A DNA stretch of 64,000 bases from Macrotrachela quadricornifera (Eukaryota > Rotifera > Eurotatoria > Philodinida > Philodinidae), in NCBI GenBank assembly GCA_022393335.1, contig JAJEKB010021076.1, forward strand, positions 788,379 to 852,378, read 5' to 3'. Below are positions 25,111 through 37,330 of the stretch, piece by piece. A model generated the notes under the pieces. That model saw only the letters and a program-made list of their open reading frames with translations. It did not search any database and was not told the origin of the DNA. The position numbers were made by a program, and so were the translations under genes. Positions within the stretch are counted from its first letter, which is position 1. Each line of letters starts with the position of its first letter.

Positions 25111-25390
25111 CTACGTATAGAAGGTATAAACTGCATAAATAAAGAAACACGTAATGAACAACTTGTCTTGACGAGATTGTTTATACTGTTAAAAGGAGAG
25201 ATTTCGCCCGTTTCGGGCTATGATTATCCTTACATTGTATAATGGTCTATTAACAATCATAGAAACACTTATTATCTTTGTTACATAATGATCTCCAAAT
25301 GAGAATAAAACAATTCATACTCTAGAATGAATACATCATTTGATTATATCAGCAGACATTAATCGCAATTTACAATAATCACGAAGTTTT

Positions 25391-25510
25391 ATGAAAGAGA
25401 TCGTTTTGCATCAAGTTCATCTCCTTCACCTGTTGGATAAAGCCATGGAAATGTACATTCTTCCATACCAGGTTCAATTTTCCATACAGGATCTTCACCA
25501 GCTTTTAGAG
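25391..25510 (-). pseudogene. Possible Helitron-type protein fragment
   Basis: The minus strand reads AGEDPVWKIEPGMEECTFPW followed by LYPTGEGDELDAKRSLS and a stop. The E-x-x-FPxLYPxGEG pattern resembles the conserved segment upstream of the Rep domain in Helitron helicases. It is only about 38 residues long, with nothing recognisable on either side (25510-26136), so it is a relic at best. Confidence 0.3.
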
Positions 25511-26136
25511 TATGACTTTATAAAACAGATGAAGCATGTAATTCAAAAATATAAAGTAGTAACCAAAAGTTCCGCTCCTAGAGGATCTCAGCCATTATAA
25601 GTGCGGGAAGTCTGAAAATTTGCGTGTACATATCCCGTCAAGAATGCAGATTAGAGACACAATTCTGCCTCGATTGCTTCAGTATAAAGAGAATTATGAT
25701 GGATGACAATGGATGACACATATTTCGCCTTTGAACTTCATAACTCTGGGAAAGCTGGACTTCGTAGATCAGCTAATGGCTCATTGTGTAGCACTGTATT
25801 TCAGCTATCCACACAACTGATTTTATTGCAGTTTGTTCATTTTCCTTAGAACTATGACCAATTTACTATGACTGTTGATATGGAAAGAAATTCTCTGGCA
25901 TCATTTTAAGATGGTAATTCAGAAAAAATTTAGTGGATGAAGCTCAAATTCTTGTAAAAGCGTCTCTCGTGGTTGCACATTAGTGTCCATAAGTTTCATA
26001 AACGAACTGTGTACTGATAGGAAATAGCATAGCTATTACCATGGCATTGATGAATCTGAGGATGCAGAGACATGCAGAAACGCCAATATTCGAACAGATG
26101 AACTCATGTTTTGGGTTAAGAAAGACTAGACACTGA

Positions 26137-27938
26137 CGAGGGAACATCCCCAAGTGTGAGTCTCAGTTTAAAACGGGATATATACCAGTTTGTAGAGCTC
26201 GACGAGTTGATTCTCATGACGTATTTCGTTCTTCCCAACCGCGCTTAATTTAAGAAGAACCAATCAACTTTCCTCCTGATTTCCCTGGTTTCGCATAAAC
26301 TTCACGGTGGATCTTCTTCTAGGATTTTAACCATTGAGGTTTAGTCATTTGGATAACTATTTGATATCACCAGAGACTCCTTTAACTAACGAGGGAACCT
26401 TCCCAGGTGCCGGAATGCTTTCGAGTCGGGACTTAGCTCATCTTATAGATCTTAGTGAGCTGTGTCTATGGTAAAAATATTTCGTGCTTATGGCTTGTTT
26501 CTGAGGAGATATCGAGCTTTAAGTGAATTTTCTATATAGTGTCTTGACTTTGGCAGAAAAGCTATACTTTTTAATTCTGATTTGAAACTTTGCCTACATA
26601 AAGGTCTCAGCTACGCTAGCTTGCATAAAAAATTTTAGAAGTTTTGGACGAAGTCTCTTCCAGATATGGAGTTTTGAAAAAACCGCATACTTTATATATT
26701 ATCTATGAAAGACAGACTGTACGCTGATAGTTCCATATCTGGAAGAGACTTCGTCCAAAACTTCTAAAATTTTTTATGCAAGCTAGCGTAGCTGAGATCT
26801 TTATGTAGGCAAAGTTTCAAATCAGAATTAAAAAGTATAGCTTTTCTGCCAAAGTCAAGACACTATATAGAAAATTCACTTAAAGCTCGATATCTCCTCA
26901 GAAAACAAGCCATAAGCACGAAATATTTTTACCATAGACACAGCTCACTAAGATCTATAAGATGAGCTAAGTCCCGACTCGAAAGCATTCCGGCACCTGG
27001 GAAGGTTCCCTCGTAAGTGTACTTCGCCAGTTATCAATAATGGTTACGTCACAGGATAATACTGATATACGCTGGAAAGATATAATCTTTCTGTTCTATG
27101 CTCATGTAGTCATGATGCTCGTTTGTCATGTTCTTATTGGTATATCCCACGTGACGAATTCGCCTTTCCTTTGCTTTCCATTAGTTCAAGGTCATATAAT
27201 TTTGTATTACTTTCCAGTAAATTCCTTGTCATTGTTTTAACTTGGTATATACACGCATCTGCTATTCGAAAAATAGTGCATGATATAACTTTAAACCGTG
27301 ACTCTTTAAAGGATCATTATTTCACCGTTTCTATATGGCTGTCATTGTTGGCAGCCATGATGTTTCCTTGCTCGTTCTGTCTTTTGGTTCTGTTACGTAT
27401 GTTCGCTTGCGATTCTCTCAGTGTATAGCATAATGAGTATGCGGTGCATTCTTGTTGCTTCTCTCCTCGCTATGCTCTCTGTTTGTGATACGTGTTTGAT
27501 ATGTGGAGAAATGTGAGAGTGGGAGATTCGTGGTGAGAGAGGAATATGTTTTTTTTTGTTGTTTTGATGATATACATGGAGTGAGTGTCTTCACAAGAGC
27601 GAATATTGCAAACATATGTAAAATTATGCATGAAACGACATTGGAAAGGGTTTACAAGAAACAGAGTCAAAACATTGGAAATTCCACACTTTTAGATACT
27701 CCCTAGACAGATCTAGATCGATGTGTAGAAATGAGAAATGATACAGGTACAAGCAGCTTGTAGCAATTATCGTCTTTCATAATATTATGTTTAAATTCCG
27801 ATGTTCTGCATCATATTCTAAATGAAAGAAGCTCCGTTGGGAAAAACGAAATACACCAAGAGAATCAGCTCGTCGAGCTCTACAAACCGGCATATATTCC
27901 GTTTAAAACTGAGACTCACTCTTGAGAATGTTCCCTAG
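26137..27938. mobile_element. Foldback element interrupted by another
   Basis: Arms of about 105 bases (26137-26245 and 27833-27938) are inverted repeats: GAGCTCGACGAGTTGATTCT on the left matches AGAATCAGCTCGTCGAGCTC on the right. The ends are CGAGGGAAC and GTTCCCTAG. The interior holds a second complete palindromic element (26390-27013) and about 800 bases of AT-rich DNA without a supported gene, including a purine-rich block at about 27500-27545. Confidence 0.65.
26390..27013. mobile_element. ~624-bp long-palindrome MITE, CGAGGG-ended
   Basis: The arms are almost perfect inverted repeats over about 300 bases each, meeting near 26700. The ends are CGAGGGAACCTTCCCAGGTG and its complement, with TAA on both sides as a likely 3-bp target duplication. 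It lies inside the element at 26137-27938. Confidence 0.8.
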
Positions 27939-27944
27939 TCAGTG

Positions 27945-28430
27945 AAATTAAGAAAATCCTTTAAGAGTTCGTGTTCATGCTTTGCTCAACCAGAGTTATG
28001 ACCGTTTTAGTGGGTTTTTCAGCCTCAGGGCCAACTATTCATTGAAAATTCAATTGCAAGATTTTCATCTGAAATTTTGCCCACATTCAGGTCTCATAGC
28101 CACTAGAATATCCTAAAAATTTCAGCTCAAACGAATGTACTTTTCTTGAGATATCAAATGCACAAAAAACGCTAATATATCACAGACCAGGCCGTAGAAT
28201 CAAGCTATCTTAGACACTCAATATCTCAAGAAAAGTACATTCGTTTAAGCTGAAATTTTCAGAATATTCTAGTGGCCATGAGATCTGTATGTTGGCAAAA
28301 TTTCAGATGAAAATCTCGTAATTGGGTTCTCCATGAATAGTTCGCCCAGAGGCCGAAAAACTCACTAAAACGGTCATAACTCTGGTTGAGCAAAGCATGG
28401 GCACGAACCCTTATAGGATTTTCTTAATTT
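27945..28430. mobile_element. 486-bp palindromic element
   Basis: AAATTAAGAAAATCCT on the left and AGGATTTTCTTAATTT on the right bound arms of about 210 bases. The arms contain GAGTTATGACCGTTTTA and GAAATTTTGCCCAC-like blocks shared with the elements at 4480 and 55323. There is no CGAGGG terminus, so the true ends may have been lost next to the preceding element. Confidence 0.65.
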
Positions 28431-28639
28431 TCCTGAATCATACTCATAGCCAAAATATGGGCTCAAACGGCGTTCAACAGTTAGCGACCTTCCTTTGTAA
28501 AAAAAAAAATTTAAATACTTACCCAAAAATCATTAGAAGGTTCATATTTTGGATGCAATAAGTGTGAAAGGCATATTAACCTGTCACACGTTTCGATGCA
28601 ATTTTGATGATCCATATTATGTTTGTCTTCTTGAAGATT

Positions 28640-28885
28640 ATCTTCTAGTTGCCACACGTTGGTAATGAAAGAAAATAATATAGCGTTACTTGTGTATTCT
28701 TTCGCTTTTAGATCAATTTGGTCCAAATTGGCGTTTGCAGCAGGACAATGATCCCAAACAGGAGAGTCATATTTGTCAAAATTTATCGACGAGAATGTAC
28801 CACAGTTATTAGATTGGCCATCGGATAGCCCTGATGCAAATCCCATCGAAATAACGTTGTGAAAAATTGTGTGATGTCGATGAAA
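28640..28885 (+). pseudogene. Tc1-like transposase fragment
   Basis: The plus strand from about 28712 reads FGPNWRLQQDNDPK, then LLDWPSDSPDANPIE, before a stop. These are the second Asp region and the third-acid region of Tc1-family transposases. The usual spacing is shortened, and both flanks are degenerate. The minus-strand ORF over this fragment is its shadow. The 28900-29540 stretch that follows holds no recognisable gene. Confidence 0.8.
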
Positions 28886-29541
28886 AAACAATGTTTATCT
28901 CTTATCGATGGTAAAGGTGAATGAATAAAACATTGAACTACAATATTCGATATTACTAGTTGTAGGCTGTCAATTAGTATGGAAAACTTTGAGAGGACTT
29001 TTGTTTGAGAAAATATTGTATAATAAAATGGACGAGTTCTATTGCAAATACTTCAATATAATATTTAGAGAAGAAATTCAAAACGAAAGACTAATGAACT
29101 CCAGCATTTTTCTGGTGGAAAACCCCAAAAGTTCAAAATATCCGTGACAAATATTTCTGATGTGGTGGAGGAAATGAGATATTTGTGTGATATCCTTTTT
29201 ATAAGTCGATCAAAAGCATATGAAATTATACGATTGTATAGATCTCGTTGTGGACTATCTAGCAGTATATAAAACAATTCGAAAAGCACTTGTATAAAAG
29301 ATGATATATGTGGAACAATGTTTCCAAGTTTTTTTTTGCAGACAGCTGTATGCCCACGATTTGGATCATACAAGAATAAAATGAGACTTTCATAGGAATT
29401 TGTAAATGTAAAAAAATATTCTTAACTCAATTTATTGATAAGTATACCAGTCTGAATCGTCTTCTATTCAGTTTGAGCGCATGATATTGTATTTTTGATG
29501 ACAAATCGAAACAATGCATAAGAAAAAATATTATGAATAAA

Positions 29542-30316
29542 TCAATTAAATTCATCAACAATTGTTGTATATTCTTCATATTCTATTTTATAACCCAGTA
29601 GTTGACCAATAAGAGCACCTATTTTAACCATGGTTTTCGTTAGAAACAATGGTAGTGATGCAGGATAGGTTTGAGCATTTTCCAAAAATAGAAATACTTG
29701 CCAGATAGATGCATATTGATCACGAAAGACGCCAGCAAGATTTTCAAAGAATCCTTGTCGAAGACCATTGGACTTGTTGGATGGTTCAACTCGAACAACT
29801 ACAATGAGATCTTCTTTATTATCATTCATCCAAAATGTATGTGGTCGACGAGATGGTATAATAATTGGTTGTGGACATGTATGAATATCACATGAATATA
29901 TTTGATCGTCCAGTTGATAGGCTAGTTCACCTTGTAGAAGAATGAAAAACTCTGTCTGATTGAGATGTACGTGTAAAGTTGGTGTGCATGGTCGTTGCAT
30001 TGGTGCTAATTGAAGATCACCACAGAGACCATTTGCATAAATGATATTTTCAAATTCAAAATATGAATGATTTAGCTGTTCAGATTTATTGAAGAATTTA
30101 TATGATTCAGTATTATTTGCCAGAGAAGTTGAAATACGAGATAAACCCGATGTACGACTTCGAACAAACTAAACAGTATAATTAGGAAACTACCCACAAA
30201 ATCCAATGTAACCTTTAGATTAATATTGGAAAACTGACCTGAGATGTCCACCGACGATAATAACTAATCCATATGCCTAAAATGCCTATTGCCAACCATT
30301 TCAACCACCACTGCAT
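29542..30316 (-). CDS. Membrane-anchored cupin-domain protein
   Basis: Two exons (30239-30316 and 29542-30168) joined by a 70-bp GT-AG intron in phase 0 give 234 residues. The N-terminus (MQWWLKWLAIGILGIWISYY) is a single hydrophobic segment followed by Arg-Arg, an anchor or uncleaved signal. The cupin core follows: LHVHLNQTEFFILLQGELAY carries the His-x-His, Glu and Gly of motif 1, and a second motif lies around PSRRPHTFWMND (His). The rest is helical, ending in IVDEFN. Substrate and metal are unknown; cupins of this type may be enzymes or binding proteins. The gene looks intact. Confidence 0.8.
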
Positions 30317-30939
30317 GATATATTTTGCGTTTATTTGATAAAATGTGATACTAAAATATACTTGACAACGATGAAAGAACGAAAAAAAGGTCTATTTGAA
30401 GATGTAAATAACACCAATAAAACGAACACGTGTCTTTGTTCTTTTCTTTTTCTCTTACATCTTATATAGCTACTTATCTAATTTTTCAAAGATTTTAAAA
30501 TCTAAACGATAAAATTTATAGTAGAAAACAATCAGTCATATTTTTAATCATCTGATGAGAAATTTTATGATTAATAAACTCACTACTACGTCTGTGAACT
30601 CTTTAAATAAATCGATCATATTTATCCCATCCATTCTATCGTTTACATTTATAATGAATTATTATCAAGCAAACAATCTATAAAACTTAATTGGAAATAG
30701 ACCGAATCATTGAGTTTCCATGTATTGACCAAGATAAAGCAGAATTGATAGAGTATAAACAGCAATAAGAAATATTGACGTTCTAATGACTATGTTTCGA
30801 AGCATAACTACGAATAAGGAAGAGTAAAATTTTGGCTAAACGTTATCCTGACTATGTATTTAAATATTATTCGGTCATATACACTCGTGATGGATAAACG
30901 AATAGCAACCAAGTCATAACATATTTCGATTGTCGTCTT

Positions 30940-31745
30940 ACATGAATATCGATACCATCATGCTAAGAATTTATTCAATGGTACTATCGGTCAATTGTAC
31001 TCATTTCGACGTTTAAAATATTCTCTGAAATTATGTCACGATGAAACATTGATGTATATTTGTACAGACGATAGATTTTCGAGTCATGTCAAATTCGATT
31101 TAAAAAACAAAATTCATTTGTCAATATTTCAAGCCATATGAAAAATATGGACAATGTTTTAAAGATCATCCTCATTGTCGTTTAAAAGTCGCATGTATCT
31201 GTTCGATGTCAATTTTCTACTGTTGGTTTGGATATTTCTATCGATGCTATGATTGGCTATGAGATTCAACCGAAGAAATCATTTTACGAACAAACAATTT
31301 CGATAAAAATTACGGCAATAATTACATTGATCATATTCATCTTTGGACTTATCAGTAATATAATGTCATTGATTATATTTCAATATCGAAGTCAGACATG
31401 TGCTGTTGGATGTGAATGTTATTTATTCTTTATATTTAAATTGTCTGCTTGCAGATGGATCAACACAAATGTGTCTTACTACGAGTAATTGGCTTGGTGC
31501 ATGTTTTGCTATTGAATGTACGATTTGTTCTATTCAACAGACGAGATTTAATGCGAAAAAAAATCGATGATTAGTTGTCTGGGTTGTAATATTTTGTGTT
31601 ATACTAACACATTTACCAGACCTATCTATCGAACGTTTCAATTCGATTAATTTAATTATTCATTTTATAACGCCATTTTCTATCAATGCTCTTACAATAA
31701 TGATTATCATTATTGTCAAAACTCGGTCAATTTATATATAGAAAA
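30940..31745 (+). pseudogene. EGF-7TM-type receptor pseudogene
   Basis: Fragments in shifting frames resemble an orphan receptor type that I associate with bdelloids: an EGF-like cysteine region (about 31150-31215), then IGYEIQPKKSFYEQTI and a first TM segment TLIIFIFGLISNIMSLIIF (31300-31385), then later TM-like remnants ending near RFNSINLIIHFITPFSI and a VKTRSIYI intracellular loop (about 31730). Stops and frameshifts are frequent, and most of TM3-TM7 is missing. A MITE begins 14 bases downstream. The 30317-30940 stretch has no supported gene. Confidence 0.55.
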
Positions 31746-31758
31746 AAGGTCAAACATA

Positions 31759-32707
31759 TTTAGGGTTATCCAAAAGTAGTGGCGGAGGCCTTTTTTATAC
31801 TAATCGATCTATATTCAACTACAAGCATTATAATAAAATCTGGGCAAAAATTTTTTTCGTTGAATTCTAGCTGATTATAGCCGGTATACCAGGTTAAATG
31901 TTCCTCTGTTTAATTTTGAAAATTTTTCTCTATTATCCGTTTAATCTAAACACTTCTTTTTTGGTAAAAGATAGCGCTTGAAATTCTCTACAAAAGTATA
32001 TATGACTAGGCCTAAAAACTGTTTTAGATGTATTAAAAAAAAAGATGAAAACTAAAGACATAGAAAAAATTGTAAAATCAAACAAGTTAGACGTAATAAA
32101 TGGCCGTGCTTTGCACTGCATTTTTTCATCACTTACTTCGTCTTATCAGAAAAACAAAATATTGAGCGATCTAAATTCCGGCTATGCGAAAATGATAGTT
32201 TTTTGATACAAGATGAATTCGTTTTTTCCTTATTTCATCTTTTTATCATTTTTTCTTTGTAAATTGTAGAGCTTTTCATGCTGCATCTTGTAGTGTATTT
32301 TATTTTTTAAACGGGCGAAGCGATAAAATATGGAATGCAAACTGCGGCTACTCATTATGTCCAACTTGTTTGATTTTACAGTTTTTGGACCTAGTCATAT
32401 ATAGTTTTGTAGAGAATTTCAAGCGCTATCTTTTACCAAAAAGAAGTGTTCAGATTAAACGGATAATAGAGGGAAAATTTCAAAATTACGCACGACATTT
32501 AACCTGGTACACCCATTAGAATCAGCTAGAATTTAACGAAAAACGTTTTCGCCCAGATTTTATTATAATACTCGTATTTGAATATAGATCGATTAGTATA
32601 AAAAAATAGAGCATCTTTTGCTCTATCTATTGGTAAAAAAAGAAATTTTCTTTACCTATAAGTAAGGGAAAAAATGGCCTCCGCCACTACTTTTGGATAA
32701 CCCTAAG
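31759..32707. mobile_element. Mariner-TIR foldback MITE, 949 bp
   Basis: The ends are TTTAGGGTTATCCAAAAGTA and its complement (CTTAGGG form), with TA on both sides. The arms are long near-perfect inverted repeats, with a GGCGGAGGCC block just inside each end. It has no ORF of its own; the longest minus-strand ORF lies in one arm and is not conserved in the other. Confidence 0.85.
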
Positions 32708-33488
32708 TATGATTGACCTTGTTTTAGTGAACTACACTATCAATAACAATTTCGCAAAGTTTTCACAAAAAAACTCCATTTTGAGAGTTTTCTTTTTTTT
32801 GTGCTCAAAGTACTTTGAATCTATCTTCATAAAAATAAAAGTTTTTTTCGAATTTTTTTATATCAAAATGCTTAGAATTAAAACCTCTACAAACGCTGAA
32901 AATTTCATCAAAATTGGATCTTACTTTTATACGGTATGGTTGTGGATTTCATGGAAACAGCCTCTCATAACATCAGTACATAAACATTTACGCTCTCTGG
33001 CGAATGAAAATCAGAACCGGGCGAAAAGATTCTCACAAAGCACAGCACTGTTCAATTTGACCACGGTTTTTTCGAAATTCCTAAAATCGTAATTTGCTTA
33101 TTTCATCATTATAATAGATGCAAGTCCTTAATAATTTATTACCAAAATGATCAGCTCGCTGAGCTCTATGAACCCTGAAAGTTTCAGCTAATTCTGAGAA
33201 GGCCGATGTAAACGTGGTACGTTTCCCATGGATATATCCATATATTTTCGATGTGTTTTGGGTTTTATTCAATAGATTGCGCTGTCTAGTGCTTTGGGAG
33301 CATTTCGGACAGAAGGACAAGTATGTTTGAGCTATTTTTATATTTTTCTATATATATGTATGTGTGAGCGGCAGTTTAGCAAGTAGCGAATAGTATAATT
33401 AAAATTGGTTCTTGTTTTAGGTGTAACATAGTACGTCGTGTAAATATCGGCGATAGAGTTCTGCGAAGAAGTAGATAGACGTCATCCA
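32708..33488. other. Intergenic, repeat-derived
   Basis: AT-rich, with no supported gene. The bases around 33141-33166 (CCAAAATGATCAGCTCGCTG, then AGCTCTATGAA) match a motif found in several foldback elements, so part of this stretch is an old transposon remnant. Confidence 0.35.
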
Positions 33489-34208
33489 TTATTCTCTCCC
33501 TGCAAGATCCATCAAGTTGTTCGCCAGTTCGACTGGAGCTGAAAAGAACGGCGAATGGTCGGTATTCATGGTAACAACGTACTTGCAGGGCAGTTGATTC
33601 CTCATGGAACGTTGCAATGAAGGCGCAAGGGCATTGTCTTCAGTGCATTCAATGTATGCACGAGGGACAACTCCGAAGCGATCATCAGTGAGCTGTACAG
33701 GTGTAATGAGGGTCTTAATTGGCTCTGGCGTTAGTATACTCGGTACGCGCTGAACCCATTCAGATGATGTAGTATTGTATAAGACAGGTACGATCTTATC
33801 AGGCATGATAGTGAGGGTGCCATCGGAATTCGGTACACAGAAAACCTCAGTTTTCACGTTGCGTGTAATACTACTAAGACTTTCACCGGATGGTATCAAA
33901 AAGGCTGCTAAATAAACGAGAAGCTTGATCTTTTCAGGTATGCGCTGAGCGACTTCGCTAATAATAAGGCCTGAGCGACTGTGACCAACCAAAATCACGG
34001 CCATATCTTGCTCTTTAATAATGCCAGCCACTTGGTTCGCCCAGGTTTTCAGTTCGATCTGTGCAAGAGGAGTGTGATCGTTACCCATACCAAGAAGCTC
34101 TGGTGTAATGACACGATGTCCATGGGCTTGGAGCAAAGGGACAACACGTTGCCAGCATAGTGACGAATGCCAACCTCCAGAAATCAATACAAACGTTGAA
34201 ACAGACAT
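33489..34208 (-). CDS. Alpha/beta hydrolase, bacterial-like
   Basis: Intronless gene of 239 residues coding for a soluble esterase-like alpha/beta hydrolase. It has the oxyanion-hole region FVLISGGWHSSLCW near the N-terminus, the nucleophile elbow VILVGHSRSG (Ser about residue 96), an acid candidate in ECTEDNALAP and the catalytic His in NTDHSPFFS near the C-terminus. This layout matches the salicylate-esterase/EstC-like group common in bacteria and plants. There is no signal peptide or TM segment. The GC content is visibly higher than in the flanks, and the lack of introns contrasts with neighbouring genes, suggesting acquisition from a bacterium. The substrate is not predictable. Confidence 0.88.
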   Translation of the reverse strand: MSVSTFVLISGGWHSSLCWQRVVPLLQAHGHRVITPELLGMGNDHTPLAQIELKTWANQVAGIIKEQDMAVILVGHSRSGLIISEVAQRIPEKIKLLVYLAAFLIPSGESLSSITRNVKTEVFCVPNSDGTLTIMPDKIVPVLYNTTSSEWVQRVPSILTPEPIKTLITPVQLTDDRFGVVPRAYIECTEDNALAPSLQRSMRNQLPCKYVVTMNTDHSPFFSAPVELANNLMDLAGRE

Positions 34209-34767
34209 CTAAGGGAAACACAGACAACAACAAAAACGAATTCTGCACTTCGATATCGACAATACCAAGAAGACAGAGCTAGCAGTTAGATTTCGAAGTT
34301 GGTCTAATTTTCGCAGATATGTAACAATCACCAGATATTTTCATTCAGCTCATCTATCCCCCACAGTATCCTCTCATGGTAATAATCACATTTTATATTG
34401 TAAAACTTCACATACCAATGACTCAGGATGAAAAAGAGAAACTAACTTGCTAACCTATTAACCCGAAAGATAAAAGAGTTTTGGCTCCTTAAAACATGTT
34501 ACTTCTATCACGAGAAAAGAACGACTGTATACATCTATAAAAGCACATGAAAATAAAAATATGGAAGGCATGTCGAGTAAAAGAAGAGCGTTATGTGTGC
34601 AGTTAAAAAATAACCTTTTTTTTCAATGTTTTCAAGAGAAAAACGTTGTATATTTGCGTATGAAAGATAAGCTCGCGCTGATAGTGCATTTTTTTCACCC
34701 AGATGAGAAAGAAAAAGCAGGGTGAGATAGAGCTTCCATTATCACGATTTCACCTCAGCAACGAGGA

Positions 34768-34996
34768 TAGAGGTGTAAGCCGCCGTCGTGATAAAAATTA
34801 AAATATTTAATTTCTCAATATTTTGAGCGTTTGGAATCAGTTTCAACGGTCTCTGTAAGTTAGTTTCGTATAATAAGATTTTCTACTATCGATTATCCTT
34901 TTTTCTTCAAAAAATTTTTCAAAAATAAAATTTTTTTTGAAAAAATCATGAAACAATTTCAGCCGCCGCCGACTAAGGTCTAGGCTTACACCTCTA
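34768..34996. mobile_element. 229-bp hAT-like MITE
   Basis: The TIRs are TAGAGGTGTAAGCC and its exact complement (34983-34996). Both sides carry the 8-bp direct repeat AACGAGGA, the target-site duplication size of hAT transposons. The interior is AT-rich and non-coding. Confidence 0.8.
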
Positions 34997-35839
34997 AACG
35001 AGGATCATCAGGTGGCTTGAATCTCAACCGAATCTCAATTGTGTATCATTAGAAAAACAATTTGGTCTCATCTCTTGCTTCTTTAGCAATCGATCTTTTG
35101 TCGAAATTCAATCCAATCAATTCCGAAAGAGTTTTTCTTTCGAGTATAGTTCAATGTAGAATGTCACTTTACCGACGCATTTCGCATCTTTCTGAAGATA
35201 TTACTCTTCAGGGCTCTGTATCTCGAGTACAAGAATAAAAAAACGAATTGTTCCATTACATTAAAATCATTGATAAACACTGGATCATGCATATATTTTT
35301 TACCATGTAGTAGAATATTTATTCTAGAATGAAGGGAGAAATTCATCGATCATGGTTATGTAATAGAATAGTTAAAATGTGTTGAGCATCACTTGAAGGA
35401 TATCTCTTGTATTAGTTAGGTTGTTGTGTCGGCGAATTACATTCTGTTACCATATGGTGTATCCAACAAAGTAGTCCACGAGTAAAAATGAAACGAAGTT
35501 AGCTTGATCTTCTAGTCATGCTATTCAAGGTTGGATCTTGATTCAAAAGACGACACCGGAATTGAGAGACTTTTCGGTTAAGGGTGAGGGGTGTAATGGT
35601 ATAAGTTAGATATAATATTCGAAGAGAGATGAATGACAGGCTTTCATTTTACTTGTCTACGTTATAGTGTACATTCGATTGGCTTCGTTGAATATCCACA
35701 TTGATATGCTTCAAATAGTACGAGAGACTATTCAGAAAGGATCGTTAAAGCAGAATAGGACTTGAACCTATATCTCCCGATTAAACTATCTGATTTTCTT
35801 CTCTAGTCTATCAAAAGACCACATATCGATTCAATTTTT

Positions 35840-37330
35840 GTTCTATATATATTTATAATAAGAGTAGTTAGTTATTCTTATTGTTAGCAATAACTAATTT
35901 CTTATATTTTCGTCTTGGTAAACTTGATGACTATAGAATAAAAGCTCAAATATACATGGAGAAAACTAAAGCATATCAAGTTTTGGATATTGACAACCCA
36001 CTCGAATCTTTAGTTGAAAGAACAAATAGTCTTCTATATGGTTTATGGAGGAATAAGCATATTTCACAATATCAATATGAAAAATTAAGAGTTAAAAGTG
36101 ATGAGACTAAACTAGCCCACCTTTACTTCTTACCTAAAGCACATAAACCAAGTACACCATTGAGACTCATAATGGCAGGTCTTAGATCGCCAACTATTGG
36201 CATATCGAAATAGTTAGATGGTCTATTAAGTTAAGACCAATATTCGATAAATTAGCATATGAAACAACCATTTCGAATGGAGTCCAATTAATTAAACAAG
36301 TTCAGAGATAGTCGACTAGCTATTTAACACCAGCCACATGGGAGTAACAGCCATAAAAAGATTATTAGAAGCATCTAGTCTACAGATTTGTTATGACTAA
36401 TAATTATTTTTATTTCGATGGTGTATATTATAAACAAATACGAGATGGAGCGATGGGTTCGCCACTCACATTAACAATAGCTAATGCTTATATGTATTGA
36501 AAGATTTTGTTAATTTCTGGAATAAACTTTATAGTAATATTAAATTATCAGAGAATCTAGGACCCACTGCAGAGTACATTGACGTTAAATCTGAGAATAG
36601 AAGAGGTATATTGGTAACTAAGTTTTATCATAAACCATCACATGAACCGTATTTTCTCCCTTTCACAAGTATACACGCACAACATATAAAAAAGAATATT
36701 CCATTTGCAACTCTTGTAAGGGCTATAAGATATTCTTCAAGCTATGCAGCATTTAAGCGTGAAGAAGCGCATAGTTGTATGTCATTACTATTGAACAATT
36801 TGGAAGAGTCCTACGGACATTTCAATGTGCAATATCAACACAGAAAAATTTCCTTAATATAAGAAAAATCTATCTTGATGCTACAGATAATAAAGCAAAG
36901 AAGGCTAGAATTGATTTCGAAATTAACATTATGTGTCACTTTTCCTATTGCAAAGGTATGCATAATTTTTCGACCCGTTTTCACAAACTCTGGGACGATT
37001 GTTTCTCAGACACAGCCATTTGTCACATGAAACCGATTATCGGTTCTAGAAGATTGGATAATCTTCAAGATTATCTTGTAAAAAAGAAACCAGATACGTC
37101 TTTACTAAAAACCAATACTTAAACACACTGGTCCACATTTAAAACTGTTCCATATGATATTGATTATTGGTAAAGGTGGTTATTCAAACTGATCCACATA
37201 ATATTTATAGCATTTGTGGCCCTTCTGGCCAAAGTACATAGTTGTTGTTCTATCTATTTGATGTTAGAATCTTGGGCTCCTCTAGCCCTAGATTTTTCGA
37301 ACAATTTTTTGTATTTCGTGTATTTTGTTT
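35840..37330 (+). pseudogene. Penelope-like (Athena-type) retroelement remnant
   Basis: Pieces of one reverse transcriptase lie in order, in broken frames. 35881-36213 contains the fingers region ending in HLYFLPKAHKPSTPLRLIMA. About 36390-36495 has YYKQIRDGAMGSPLTLTIAN, the RT motif around GSPL. 36497-36862 has the thumb/post-RT region (LVTKFYHKPSHEPYFLPFTS, then IPFATLVRAIRYSS). 36900-37122 has FSTRFHKLWDDCF and a GSRRLDNLQ block, with a C-terminal tail to about 37330. The YxDD active site is lost and no GIY-YIG endonuclease is seen, as in bdelloid Athena elements. Flanks 35000-35840 and 37330-38149 show nothing else. Confidence 0.8.

Noticed and set aside
28511..28891. 126-codon minus-strand frame
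   Set aside because: It lies opposite a recognisable Tc1 transposase fragment on the plus strand.
29065..29373. 102-codon minus-strand frame
   Set aside because: No motif or splice partner was recognised and the composition is close to background; it may be chance or transposon debris.
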